DNA of 64,000 nucleotides, from NCBI GenBank assembly GCA_964562155.1, contig CAZLRU010000005.1, positions 1 to 64,000 of the forward strand, given 5' to 3'. Made by a program: the position numbers and the translations under genes. The notes beneath the pieces are model-generated. The model was given only the letters and a program-made list of their open reading frames with translations. It was not told the origin of the DNA and made no database searches. Of this stretch, positions 18,712-26,642 are shown piece after piece (within the stretch, counting starts at the first letter, position 1; each line of letters starts with the position of its first letter). The DNA is from JAGOUY01 sp964562155. GTDB taxonomy: Bacteria > Patescibacteriota > Patescibacteriia > 2-12-FULL-60-25.

Positions 18712-19308
18712 ATGCATCATGAATACGAAGCGAAGTTTTTGCGGGTTGATCCTGCTCTTGTTAGAGCTGTCTTGAGAGAGCGGGGAGCGAATCTTGTTCA
18801 GCCTGAGCGTCTCATGCGACGTAAGACGTTTGATTTTGCTGATCGACGCTTAGATGCGATTGGTGCATGGATCCGAGTGCGAGATGAGGGTGATAAAGTG
18901 AGTATGAGTTATAAGCAGATCACGGAACGGACCATGGAGGGTATGAAGGAAGCGATGGTGATCGTGAGTGATTTTGAACAGGCAAGTCTTTTTTTGTCGG
19001 CTATGGGACTCGTGCAAACATCGTTTCAAGAAAATCGTCGTGAAACCTGGAATATGGATGAGTGTGAGGTGGTTATTGATTGGTGGCCCTGGATCTTGCC
19101 TTTGGTTGAAATCGAGGGGCCGAATGAGGAGTGTATTCTTCGTGTCGCGACGGCGTTGGGTTTTGATTGGACGCAAAAAATCCATGGAGGGATTGAGCCT
19201 GCTTATCAGGATGTGTACGCTATTTCTCCTGAAGAGATTAAGCAGGCATCCTCTATTACGTTTGATCAGTTGCCGAGTGGTTGGCAGGGCAAGCAGCGTG
19301 TTTCTTGA
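18712..19308 (+). CDS. CYTH domain protein (class IV adenylate cyclase-like)
   Basis: 198 residues. The CYTH signature ExExK appears at the N-terminus (HEYEAKF), followed by an alternating charged beta-tunnel pattern (AWIRVRDEGD; MSYKQIT; VEIEGP). CYTH enzymes act on triphosphates (cAMP synthesis, thiamine-PPP or inorganic PPP hydrolysis). The wording is closest to the CyaB/class IV cyclase branch, but substrate cannot be told from sequence. A phospholipase D-type gene follows. Confidence 0.78.
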   Translation: MHHEYEAKFLRVDPALVRAVLRERGANLVQPERLMRRKTFDFADRRLDAIGAWIRVRDEGDKVSMSYKQITERTMEGMKEAMVIVSDFEQASLFLSAMGLVQTSFQENRRETWNMDECEVVIDWWPWILPLVEIEGPNEECILRVATALGFDWTQKIHGGIEPAYQDVYAISPEEIKQASSITFDQLPSGWQGKQRVS

Positions 19309-19360
19309 GGGAGAGTTGACGTAACCTTTGGTCAGGTCTAGCGTGGAAGGACGCTTCTGT

Positions 19361-20632
19361 ATGGGTACCCTGATCTTGCTGATCATGACGGTTCTAGCGA
19401 CGGTTCTTGTCCTGCTCGTCTTGTTTAACATTCGTACACGCGAAGCCATTTCTCGCTATTTTGTCCGGCCTACTTATGGAGTGCGAGATCCTTTATTTGC
19501 TCGTTCCATGGCGGGTATTTTATCGGCTGACGTGTCTCAAGGAAATGTGGTGAAAACCTTGGTGGGTGGCGAGGAGATTTTTCCTGCCATGATTGAAGCA
19601 ATGAAGCGCGCCCAGGTGAGTATCAATCTTGAAAGTTTTGTGTGTTCTTCGGGAAGGGTGTGCGCTTCGTTTGCGGATGTATTGCGTGAGCGTGCTCAAG
19701 CAGGCGTGAAGGTTCAGGTGATTTTGGATTGGATGGGGAGCAGTGAGTTGCATGATGCTCATTATGAGCAGATGAGAGCAGCTGGTATCCATATCATTAA
19801 ATATCGTAAGCCGCATTGGTATACCTTGCCGCGCTTGAATAATCGTTCTCATCGGAAGATTTTAGTGGTTGATGGGATGGTGGGGTTTACGGGTGGAGCG
19901 GGTATTGCCGATCAATGGTTGCATGAAATGAAGGGGGTGCCGGCTTGGCGTGATATTCATTATCGCTTTGAAGGTCCGGTGGTTGCTAAATTACAAGCGG
20001 CCTTTATGGAGAACTGGCTTAAGAGCCACGCGCAAGTACTGGAAGGGGAAATGTACTTTCCGTTGTTGCCTGCCAAGGGTACGGTTTCCGCTCAGGTTTT
20101 TACCAGTTCTGCGGATGGGATTGAAGCGGTTCGCTTGATGTATTTGTTGTCGATTGCTTGCGCTCAAACCAGCATTCGTATTTTGAATGCTTATTTTGTG
20201 CCCGATATCTCTTTTAGCCGTGCTTTGATTCACGCGGCCACCAGGCGTGGTGTTAAGGTCGAGATTATCGTCCCGGGCAAAGTGACGGATCAGCGTTTAT
20301 TGCAAGAGGTTTCTCGTTCTTCTTGGGGGAAATTATTGCAAGCTGGTATCGGTATCTATGAATATCAACCAACCATGCATCATGGCAAGATTTTTATTGT
20401 TGATGACGCGTTCGTGAGTGTGGGGTCGGCTAATTGCGATGGCCGTTCGTTTCGGATCAATGATGAGATGAACGTGAATATTTTGGATGAGCAATTTGCC
20501 GCAGAACAGATCGCGCTATTTGAGAATGATAAGCGGTATTCGCGTTTAGTAACCTATAAGCAATGGAAGCGACGACCAGTTTGGAGAAAGGTTATTGGCC
20601 ATCTTGGACGTGTGTTGCAAGGTCAGTTTTAG
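19361..20632 (+). CDS. Phospholipase D-type cardiolipin synthase
   Basis: 423 residues from the ATG at 19361 (TTG at 19328 and GTG at 19343 are alternatives; GGAAGG ten bases upstream of the ATG favours it). One N-terminal span is followed by two HKD motifs, HRKILVVDG (about 164) and HHGKIFIVDD (about 339), as in bacterial cardiolipin synthases, which condense two phosphatidylglycerols or transfer phosphatidyl groups. Its 3' end overlaps the convergent membrane-protein gene by 41 bases. Confidence 0.88.
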   Translation: MGTLILLIMTVLATVLVLLVLFNIRTREAISRYFVRPTYGVRDPLFARSMAGILSADVSQGNVVKTLVGGEEIFPAMIEAMKRAQVSINLESFVCSSGRVCASFADVLRERAQAGVKVQVILDWMGSSELHDAHYEQMRAAGIHIIKYRKPHWYTLPRLNNRSHRKILVVDGMVGFTGGAGIADQWLHEMKGVPAWRDIHYRFEGPVVAKLQAAFMENWLKSHAQVLEGEMYFPLLPAKGTVSAQVFTSSADGIEAVRLMYLLSIACAQTSIRILNAYFVPDISFSRALIHAATRRGVKVEIIVPGKVTDQRLLQEVSRSSWGKLLQAGIGIYEYQPTMHHGKIFIVDDAFVSVGSANCDGRSFRINDEMNVNILDEQFAAEQIALFENDKRYSRLVTYKQWKRRPVWRKVIGHLGRVLQGQF

Positions 20633-21200
20633 CTGTTCTGCGTTTTCTTGGCCACAAGATGAGTATCACCATGATGGTGTTGATGATGCCAATGTAGATG
20701 GGGTATGCCGTGTTTTCTACGGTGACTGTTTGTGTGGCTAATAGACTGAAGCCGGCTGCCAAGATATCGAGTGCAAAAAAGGTTGCTATTTCTGTGTGTG
20801 GGAATCGGTAGGTTTTGATAAGGGCTGGGACCATGCCTATAAAATCAGCCAGGATAGATGTGTAAAGACCGAGGATAGGGTTATTGGTCGTTTTCCAAAC
20901 AAGGATGCCGATGATCGCGATCGCTAAACATGCCAAATCTATTTTTGCCCAGCCTCCCATGCCGTATTTGAGACTAAGAAGGAAGATGAGGAGTCCCTGC
21001 AGGAAGGTTGCGCCAGCGAGCCAAACAGCGATGGTATTGCCGTTGGCGAAGAGGGTAGCGGTTGAAAGTGCGGCGATAATAAGCAATACGAGCCGCGTTG
21101 TTCGATGCGGCTTTGCTTTGCCTCGTACAATGGCGTGCGCATATACTAACGGAGAGATAAGCGCGAGCGTGCTGCTTAGGAAGATGAAGAGAATGGACAT
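20592..21200 (-). CDS. Multispanning membrane protein, paralogue of 30626-31219
   Basis: 202 residues with about seven hydrophobic segments. It aligns in plan with the protein at 30626-31219: both have an early [VP]YxxxIxxGxxKP motif followed by an R-T/A region, an [LF]LLS[IL]K[HY]GxGG motif mid-protein, a P-I-L-[GA]-[LV]-Y motif and a conserved C-terminal span pair. The fold hints at a PQ-loop/SemiSWEET-like or DMT-like carrier but no family is certain. The glycosyltransferase is 10 bases upstream on the same strand. Confidence 0.7.
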   Translation of the reverse strand: MSILFIFLSSTLALISPLVYAHAIVRGKAKPHRTTRLVLLIIAALSTATLFANGNTIAVWLAGATFLQGLLIFLLSLKYGMGGWAKIDLACLAIAIIGILVWKTTNNPILGLYTSILADFIGMVPALIKTYRFPHTEIATFFALDILAAGFSLLATQTVTVENTAYPIYIGIINTIMVILILWPRKRRTAKTDLATHVQDGQ

Positions 21201-21210
21201 ATCTTGTGTA

Positions 21211-21933
21211 TCATCTAATCGGCTCCCATTCCTCGTTAAAAGCTCTCTTGAAGAACGTGACCCAGACCCCGTTTCTGATCCATGTGAATAGCAGTTTCAG
21301 GTGTCCGACTTTATGGACGCGGCGGCCACTGTGATAGATGGTGAGATTGGAGAGGAGTCGGGTTTTTCCTACTTTTGCGAGGCGAATGAATATCTCGTTA
21401 TCTTCGTAGGCGACCAACTTTTCGTTGAATCCGCCAATGTGTTCAAAGGCTCTGCGGCGGATTATTTGGAACTCCCCCGTCGCGGCTCCGAGACCAAGGA
21501 TATTGTTTATAATATAATATACTCCGTTGACCAGGCCAAAGAGGAGTGTGTCCGCAAAACGTCGATGTGCTTTATCCACGTGGACGCTGGTGGTGATGGC
21601 GATGAGGTCTGGGTCTTGGGCAAATGTGTGTAGGATTGTTTTAAAAAAGGTGTCTGGATTTGGAATGGTGACGTCGGCATCAATAAAAACGAGGTATTCC
21701 CCACCTGCTTGTTTTGCTCCTAGATTGCGGGCGTGTGCGATGGTTTGCCGTTTTTTGTCTTGGTACACCACGATGTGCGGAGTAAATGATGTAGCGATTT
21801 CTACGGTTCTATCCGTGCTTCCTCCATCGGAAATAATGCATTCGTACTCGGTTTCTTTTATTGTTTGAAGCTGTTCCAATGTTTTTGTTAAGTGATGTTC
21901 TTCGTTTAGCGTGGGTATGACGATTGAAATCAT
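21211..21933 (-). CDS. Family 2 glycosyltransferase
   Basis: 240 residues. The GT-A fold is seen in ISIVIPTLNEEHHL at the start, SDGGSTDRT (about 35-43) and the metal-binding IDADV (about 83-87). The last 40 residues contain a hydrophobic patch suited to membrane association. GT2 enzymes of this kind transfer sugars to lipid carriers or glycans; donor and acceptor are unknown. It lies between the CAP gene (upstream, 17-base gap) and the membrane protein, suggesting a three-gene minus-strand unit. Confidence 0.88.
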   Translation of the reverse strand: MISIVIPTLNEEHHLTKTLEQLQTIKETEYECIISDGGSTDRTVEIATSFTPHIVVYQDKKRQTIAHARNLGAKQAGGEYLVFIDADVTIPNPDTFFKTILHTFAQDPDLIAITTSVHVDKAHRRFADTLLFGLVNGVYYIINNILGLGAATGEFQIIRRRAFEHIGGFNEKLVAYEDNEIFIRLAKVGKTRLLSNLTIYHSGRRVHKVGHLKLLFTWIRNGVWVTFFKRAFNEEWEPIR

Positions 21934-21950
21934 AACAGAAAGCCCTGTGC

Positions 21951-22862
21951 TTATGGACGGCGTGGCTTTATAAAAATTTGCGTGAAGTAGTATGCGTTAT
22001 CCTGTCCTTTGACAACGCCAATCCCTGTTTCGGTGTAGACGGGGGCCTCGATGTTTTGTTTGTGTCCTTGGCTCTGAAGCCAGCCGGTTACAGCTGTTTC
22101 AACAGGAGTGTCAAAATTATTGAATGCGACGTTTTCGGCCATGTTTGAGATACGAATGGTCGTGTTTAATCGCTCGAATCGTGCATCAAATCCATCGTGA
22201 CTAAATGGGACGGTGTCGTTGGCCATATTTTGGCTGTGGATCCTGGCTGTTTCGGCAACGGTTTCGTTCCAGATGAGAGCTTGTAATCCAATAGATTGTC
22301 GGTGTTGATTTATTTCATCAAACGTTTGACGCTCGAGTTGATTGGATGGAGCGGAGATCGGCGTTGGTGTTGGCTGAGGGGTGGATGCGACGGGCGTTAT
22401 GATAACAGAGGGCGCGACAGGGATTTTTTGAAGATCTACATTTGTGATGCCAAGACCGTGTAAACGCAAAATCCCATAGGTCTCGTCTGCGCTTCCCAGC
22501 GGGATGGCTCTCATGCTGCCAGGTTCTACGTAGTACGCTTGTCCGTGGTCGTCGACGTCTAGCAGCATACGACCGTATAGACGCATCGGAAAGCGTTCGG
22601 GTTCCATCAGACGAAGAAGATCTGCATGTTTGATGCCCAACGCTCGTGCGCGTAATACTTGAAACGCGGCTTCGGGGGTACCCAGATAGAAGCGGGTTTT
22701 TGTGATGGGATCTACGTACCATGCTTCGCCGTGGGATTGGACCTGGAGCAGGATGCGACCGGAAAGGCGTTGAGTCAGGGAGGGGGCAGCGTGTGAGGTG
22801 GCTGGGCTTATTAAAAACAAGAGGGCTAAGCCTGTATAGAAAGAAATACGAAGACGTATCAT
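21951..22862 (-). CDS. Secreted CAP-domain (SCP/PR-1-like) protein
   Basis: 303 residues from the ATG at 22862; a TTG at 22901 would put a polar leader before the signal peptide. Signal peptide about 1-25 (ends SHAAP). Two tandem copies of a roughly 50-residue module follow (GRILLQVQSHGEAWYVDP and GRMLLDVDDHGQAYYVEP), a type I associate with CPR proteins. After a Pro/Thr linker, the C-terminal CAP domain has HRQSIGL, HSQNMA and GHKQNI motifs. CAP proteins are extracellular, with lipid-binding or protease-like roles; activity here is unknown. Confidence 0.82.
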   Translation of the reverse strand: MIRLRISFYTGLALLFLISPATSHAAPSLTQRLSGRILLQVQSHGEAWYVDPITKTRFYLGTPEAAFQVLRARALGIKHADLLRLMEPERFPMRLYGRMLLDVDDHGQAYYVEPGSMRAIPLGSADETYGILRLHGLGITNVDLQKIPVAPSVIITPVASTPQPTPTPISAPSNQLERQTFDEINQHRQSIGLQALIWNETVAETARIHSQNMANDTVPFSHDGFDARFERLNTTIRISNMAENVAFNNFDTPVETAVTGWLQSQGHKQNIEAPVYTETGIGVVKGQDNAYYFTQIFIKPRRP

Positions 22863-22929
22863 AGATGAGGGTAGCGTCTCTGGTTCGTTTCTTTCTGTCA
22901 ATGCGAGTAAGGATTTTTTACGGTTCTTT

Positions 22930-22958
22930 TTGACGTTTTTATTTACGCATGATTACAT
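22930..22958 (+). promoter_or_regulatory. Candidate promoter of the FliA-like sigma gene
   Basis: TTGACG (22930-22935), 17-base spacer, then TTACAT (22953-22958). The -35 is good, the -10 poor (3 of 6); TAAAAT at 22971 is an alternative -10. Confidence 0.35.
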
Positions 22959-23017
22959 GCTCCGGTTCCTTAAAATCGATCACAAGCGTTTGCGAATTCA
23001 CGAGGGAGGGTAGGTGT

Positions 23018-24166
23018 ATGACCATCGACGTCTCGTCTGCTCAATCGCGCGCTCCTTCTCCGTATGGGTGTCTGGATCCTGATCTCGGCGCCGAGATTAC
23101 GAAAGAGTGTATCGAGCATCATATTCCACGCGCTGCCAGAAGGCTTCGGATGCGCTTGCCTGAGTATATTCGTCTCGATGAGTTGATTTCTGCGGGTTGC
23201 CTGGCTCTCGCTCAGTGCTTTCAGCGGTATCGAGCGATGAATTCTCACTCTTCCAAGGCAGAGTTCTACGCCTACTTCAACGGGCGTTTGGAGGGGGCGA
23301 TGTTGGATTATCTGCGCGAGCAAGATTCCTTGTCTCGAGACCTGCGTGCCTTTGAGAAGCGCAAGGAAGTTGTTTGTTGTGTCTGGTTCACGAGGGGTGT
23401 TTCACATCCTTCGTCTCAGCAAATGGCGGACGAGCTCGGCGTGGATCTCGAGCGTTACTTCCATCTTATGGATCGAGCGCGTCTTCTCGATTCCATCCAT
23501 GCTGCCCGCCCTGTTGAGGGAGAAGATGATCAAGATGGTGGAGTAGGGGATGGTGAGCTGTTCGTGGAAGATGCTCTTTTGGAGGTTTGGGATCGGAGAA
23601 GTTTGCTTGATCTCGCGATCAAGACTCTGTCGCCGCGGCAGCAGCAAATTCTCGGATGGTACTACTTCGACGGGCGCACTCTTCGTGAGATTGGGGAAGT
23701 GCTGGGTGTTACTGAATCGCGCGTATCGCAGCTTCATACGGAGGCTATTCGTGCTCTTCGGGTGGCGGCTCATGTACGGATCGATGCGGTAATTCCGCGC
23801 GTTGCGCGCTCTTCGCTGCCACTCCCCGTTCCGCCTCCTCCGCGCAAAGGTGTTGGTCATTCCGTACCTCTTTCCGCTGTAACCACTCCTCCCCCCGTGT
23901 CTTCCCCGTCTTCGCCCGTGTCTCCGACGAGGACGGAGATTTGTCTGGATATCTTTCGCCGGCGCTGTTCCAAGCAGCGTTATCAGGGAAAGAAGAAGGT
24001 TCATACCCCGCGCGCTCTTCTTGGGTGTTACCCTCCGCACTTGGTCGGAGCGGAAGCGGATCGAGAGCTCGCGTCTATGGAGTCTCAGGGATTGATTCGG
24101 TGGGTTCAGCCTCGTCGCCAGACTGATAGCCGCCGTCGTCCGGCAGCGTTCATCGTGCTTTTGTGA
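23018..24166 (+). CDS. FliA/WhiG-type sigma factor with C-terminal extension
   Basis: 382 residues from the ATG at 23018, chosen because GAGGGAGGG lies just upstream, one of the few strong SD sites here. Region 2 (about 25-115) reads RRLRMRLPEYIRLDELISAG ... RLEGAMLDYLREQD, the sigma-28 style; region 4 (about 200-255) has LSPRQQQILGWYYFDGRTLR and VTESRVSQLH. A Pro/Ser-rich linker and an extra basic domain of about 75 residues follow (about 307-382), absent from FliA. No flagellar genes are present, so it probably drives a surface, pilus or stress regulon. Its GC-rich codon use looks unlike its neighbours. Confidence 0.82.
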   Translation: MTIDVSSAQSRAPSPYGCLDPDLGAEITKECIEHHIPRAARRLRMRLPEYIRLDELISAGCLALAQCFQRYRAMNSHSSKAEFYAYFNGRLEGAMLDYLREQDSLSRDLRAFEKRKEVVCCVWFTRGVSHPSSQQMADELGVDLERYFHLMDRARLLDSIHAARPVEGEDDQDGGVGDGELFVEDALLEVWDRRSLLDLAIKTLSPRQQQILGWYYFDGRTLREIGEVLGVTESRVSQLHTEAIRALRVAAHVRIDAVIPRVARSSLPLPVPPPPRKGVGHSVPLSAVTTPPPVSSPSSPVSPTRTEICLDIFRRRCSKQRYQGKKKVHTPRALLGCYPPHLVGAEADRELASMESQGLIRWVQPRRQTDSRRRPAAFIVLL

Positions 24167-24188
24167 TCACTCTTTTCAAACTTTCTTT

Positions 24189-24225
24189 GAGCGCTTAGGG
24201 GCACGATCCTTGGGCGCTCTTTTTC
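24189..24225 (+). terminator. Terminator after the sigma-factor gene
   Basis: GAGCGC (24189-24194) pairs with GCGCTC (24214-24219) over an 18-19-base loop, then TTTTTC. Confidence 0.65.
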
Positions 24226-24245
24226 TATCTGTGGGTATAAAAATA

Positions 24246-24271
24246 ACCCCTCTGTTCATGAGCAGAGGGGT
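24246..24271 (-). terminator. Bidirectional terminator before the DUF1993 gene end
   Basis: ACCCCTCTG/CAGAGGGGT stem (extendable by two pairs) flanked by A-rich sequence on the left and TATTTTATT on the right. It can end the minus-strand DUF1993 transcript and back up the sigma-gene terminator. Confidence 0.75.
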
Positions 24272-24277
24272 ATTTTA

Positions 24278-24793
24278 TTACAAGTCTTTGAGAGGGAGTC
24301 CTCCAAGGAAGTCTCCTTTTCCGATGGTTGCTCCTTCTTTTCGTAGGATGGCGTATGCCATGGATACGTGAAAGAAGAAGTTAGGAAGAGCGTACTCGCG
24401 CGCGTAGTCGAGACCGGTCATGTATTTTCCTGGGAAGTAGGGGAGAGTTGTTTGACGGGTTTCTGCGCCTTCGAATTGAGTTTCTGAGATCGTGTCGATA
24501 TAGGTGAGAACTTTTTTGATGCGGGCGCGTAGTTCATCGATCGTTTCTTCCTTGTCTTCATGTACGGGAATTTCTGTTCCGGTTAGGCGAGCCACTGATC
24601 CTTTGGCGTTATCGCAAGCAATTTGCACCTGTTTTTTAAACGGAAACATGTCTTCCGCTAAACGCATGTCGAGGAGCGTTTTTTCTTCAAGGCCACGTTC
24701 TGCGTGAAAGGCCTTTGCTTTTTCCAGGAGTCCGTCGAGAGCGGTAAGGGTTTTAACAAAGATAGGGACCGTAAATTGATACATCTGGTTCAT
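24278..24793 (-). CDS. DUF1993 family protein
   Basis: 171 residues from the ATG at 24793 (a second ATG lies three codons in; longer upstream starts run into the ABC gene). The text matches DUF1993: an MYQFTVPIFVKTLTALDGLL start, a central PFKKQVQIACDNAKGSVARL stretch and a C-terminal NFFFHVSMAYAILR. The family is a four-helix bundle related to DinB-like proteins with no assigned reaction. It lies 88 bases after the ABC exporter pair on the same strand. Confidence 0.8.
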   Translation of the reverse strand: MNQMYQFTVPIFVKTLTALDGLLEKAKAFHAERGLEEKTLLDMRLAEDMFPFKKQVQIACDNAKGSVARLTGTEIPVHEDKEETIDELRARIKKVLTYIDTISETQFEGAETRQTTLPYFPGKYMTGLDYAREYALPNFFFHVSMAYAILRKEGATIGKGDFLGGLPLKDL

Positions 24794-24881
24794 AGAGGAG
24801 GGTGAATAGGTTAGGTGCTTACATGTTATCAGGTTGTGAGGACCTGCGCTAGGCGGAGCGTGTATTTGTCTTATTCGGTTT

Positions 24882-26642
24882 CTAGCTGCTTCGTTTGCCG
24901 TGCATGAGCAGATCGACCGCATTTTGGAGGGAGCCGGCCGCTTTTACTTGTCCATTATTTATGAAGAATATTTCGTCTGCATTTTCAATGGTATTCAGAC
25001 GATGGGCGATAATGACCTTGGTTGTTGTTTTTGGGAGCTTTTCCAGCGCTTGTTCAAGGAGCTTTTCGGTGACGGTATCAATATTCGCTGTTGCTTCGTC
25101 GAGGATGAGGAGTTCGGGGTTGCGCAAGACGGCACGCACAAAGGCGATCAATTGGCGTTGACCTAGACTGACCGTTTCTCCACCGGTCTTGAGTTCCGTA
25201 TCCAGGCCTTGAGCAAAGTTACTTAGCAATCCCGCCAATCCTGATTGCTCAAGGATATGTAAGCGCTCTTCTTTATTTGCTGCCGCGTGTTCGGTATTTC
25301 CGTAGAAGAGGTTGTCGAGCAGGGTGCCCGTGAATAAGAATGGTTCTTGCAGAATAAAGCCGATTTTTTTTGTTCGTTCTTCCGGGCTATAGCTTCGAAT
25401 GTCTCGACCATTGAGAAAAATGACGCCCTCCGTTGGATCATAGAGCCGAGCCATGAGGGAAGCGGTGGTTGTTTTTCCTCCTCCCGTTGGTCCAACTAGA
25501 GCGTAGGTTTTTCCTTGTTCAAGGGTAAGGCTGATGTGTTTCAGGACCTGTTTTCCATCTGGGTAACTGAATGAGACGTCCTTGCATTCGAGAACAGCTG
25601 CTCCGTGTTGTTCATGGGTAGTGAGTGTAGGGAGATTGGATTCTAACTTCAACACTTCTGAAATACGATCAAATGCAGCCATTGCTTGCTGGAAGGAAGC
25701 CCAGACAGCGGCGAGTTGCCGTAATGGCATGTAGAAGTTATTCAGGTAGAGGAAGAAACCAACCAGGAGACCGATTGTTATCTGTCCGGATGCGATTAAC
25801 GCGATGCCGTAGGCTAAGACGATGAGCTGTGCCGTGCTGGAAGCTAAGGCGTAGATCGGTATAAAGATGCTGTTAGCAACGCCGGCTGTAATAGATGATT
25901 TGGTATTTTCCTGGTTCACTTGATTGAACTTTTGACGGAAGTAATCGAGGCGGTTAAAGGCGACGATGACTTTAAAATTGTTCAGGCTTTCTTGAATCTC
26001 TGCACTCATGTTGCCCAGTGTTTGCAAGCTTTTTGTGTTCTTACGCTTGACCCAGGGAGACACGAATTGCGTAATGATAAACACGCCAACTGCCGGCAGA
26101 AGAGAGGTGAGACCGAGACGGATATTCAGACTCACGACAAAGATTCCCGCGCCCAGCATCAAGAAGAAATTTCCGATGAATTGCATCAGGGCTTGCGCGA
26201 AGAACATGTTTAGTTTATCTGTATCGTTATTGATGCGCGAGATCAGATCTCCTACTTTATTTTGATTGAAGAAAGCGACCGGGAGTTGTTGGAGTTTGGT
26301 GAAAAGTTCGTTGCGTAAGTTGTATAGCACCCGCCGACCGACGGTTCCCATGCGGATGGTCTGGGTATAGCTTGCCACTAATCCAACAATATAGACGACA
26401 AGGAGGGCTCCGGCGGAGACGAAGAGACCCGTTTGATCCTTGTTTTGGATATACGTGTCCACTGCGTGACTAATAATGACGGGGGCCAACAGGGTGGTAC
26501 CGGTGTTGATACAGATCGCCAAAAACGCAATACCCATTTGCTTTTTTTCGCTCGTGAGGAGATGCAGGAACGGTTTTACCGCCTTTAGACCGGTTTTCTT
26601 TTGTTCGCCGGTCGTGGGCGCGCTATTCAGGGCGTATTTCAT
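24882..26642 (-). CDS. ABC exporter half-transporter A (consensus Walker B, degenerate signature)
   Basis: 586 residues from the ATG at 26642, overlapping the upstream half-transporter by 20 bases. Six-span membrane domain (about 20-330), then the nucleotide-binding domain with Walker A GPTGGGKT, an altered signature VSLGQRQ (for LSGGQ), Walker B LLILDEATANID with the catalytic Glu, and the H-loop AHR. With the partner's features, this is the pattern of a heterodimeric exporter (BmrCD/TM287-288 style) having one competent and one degenerate ATP site. Substrate unknown; multidrug, lipid or peptide export is possible. Confidence 0.9.
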   Translation of the reverse strand: MKYALNSAPTTGEQKKTGLKAVKPFLHLLTSEKKQMGIAFLAICINTGTTLLAPVIISHAVDTYIQNKDQTGLFVSAGALLVVYIVGLVASYTQTIRMGTVGRRVLYNLRNELFTKLQQLPVAFFNQNKVGDLISRINNDTDKLNMFFAQALMQFIGNFFLMLGAGIFVVSLNIRLGLTSLLPAVGVFIITQFVSPWVKRKNTKSLQTLGNMSAEIQESLNNFKVIVAFNRLDYFRQKFNQVNQENTKSSITAGVANSIFIPIYALASSTAQLIVLAYGIALIASGQITIGLLVGFFLYLNNFYMPLRQLAAVWASFQQAMAAFDRISEVLKLESNLPTLTTHEQHGAAVLECKDVSFSYPDGKQVLKHISLTLEQGKTYALVGPTGGGKTTTASLMARLYDPTEGVIFLNGRDIRSYSPEERTKKIGFILQEPFLFTGTLLDNLFYGNTEHAAANKEERLHILEQSGLAGLLSNFAQGLDTELKTGGETVSLGQRQLIAFVRAVLRNPELLILDEATANIDTVTEKLLEQALEKLPKTTTKVIIAHRLNTIENADEIFFINNGQVKAAGSLQNAVDLLMHGKRSS

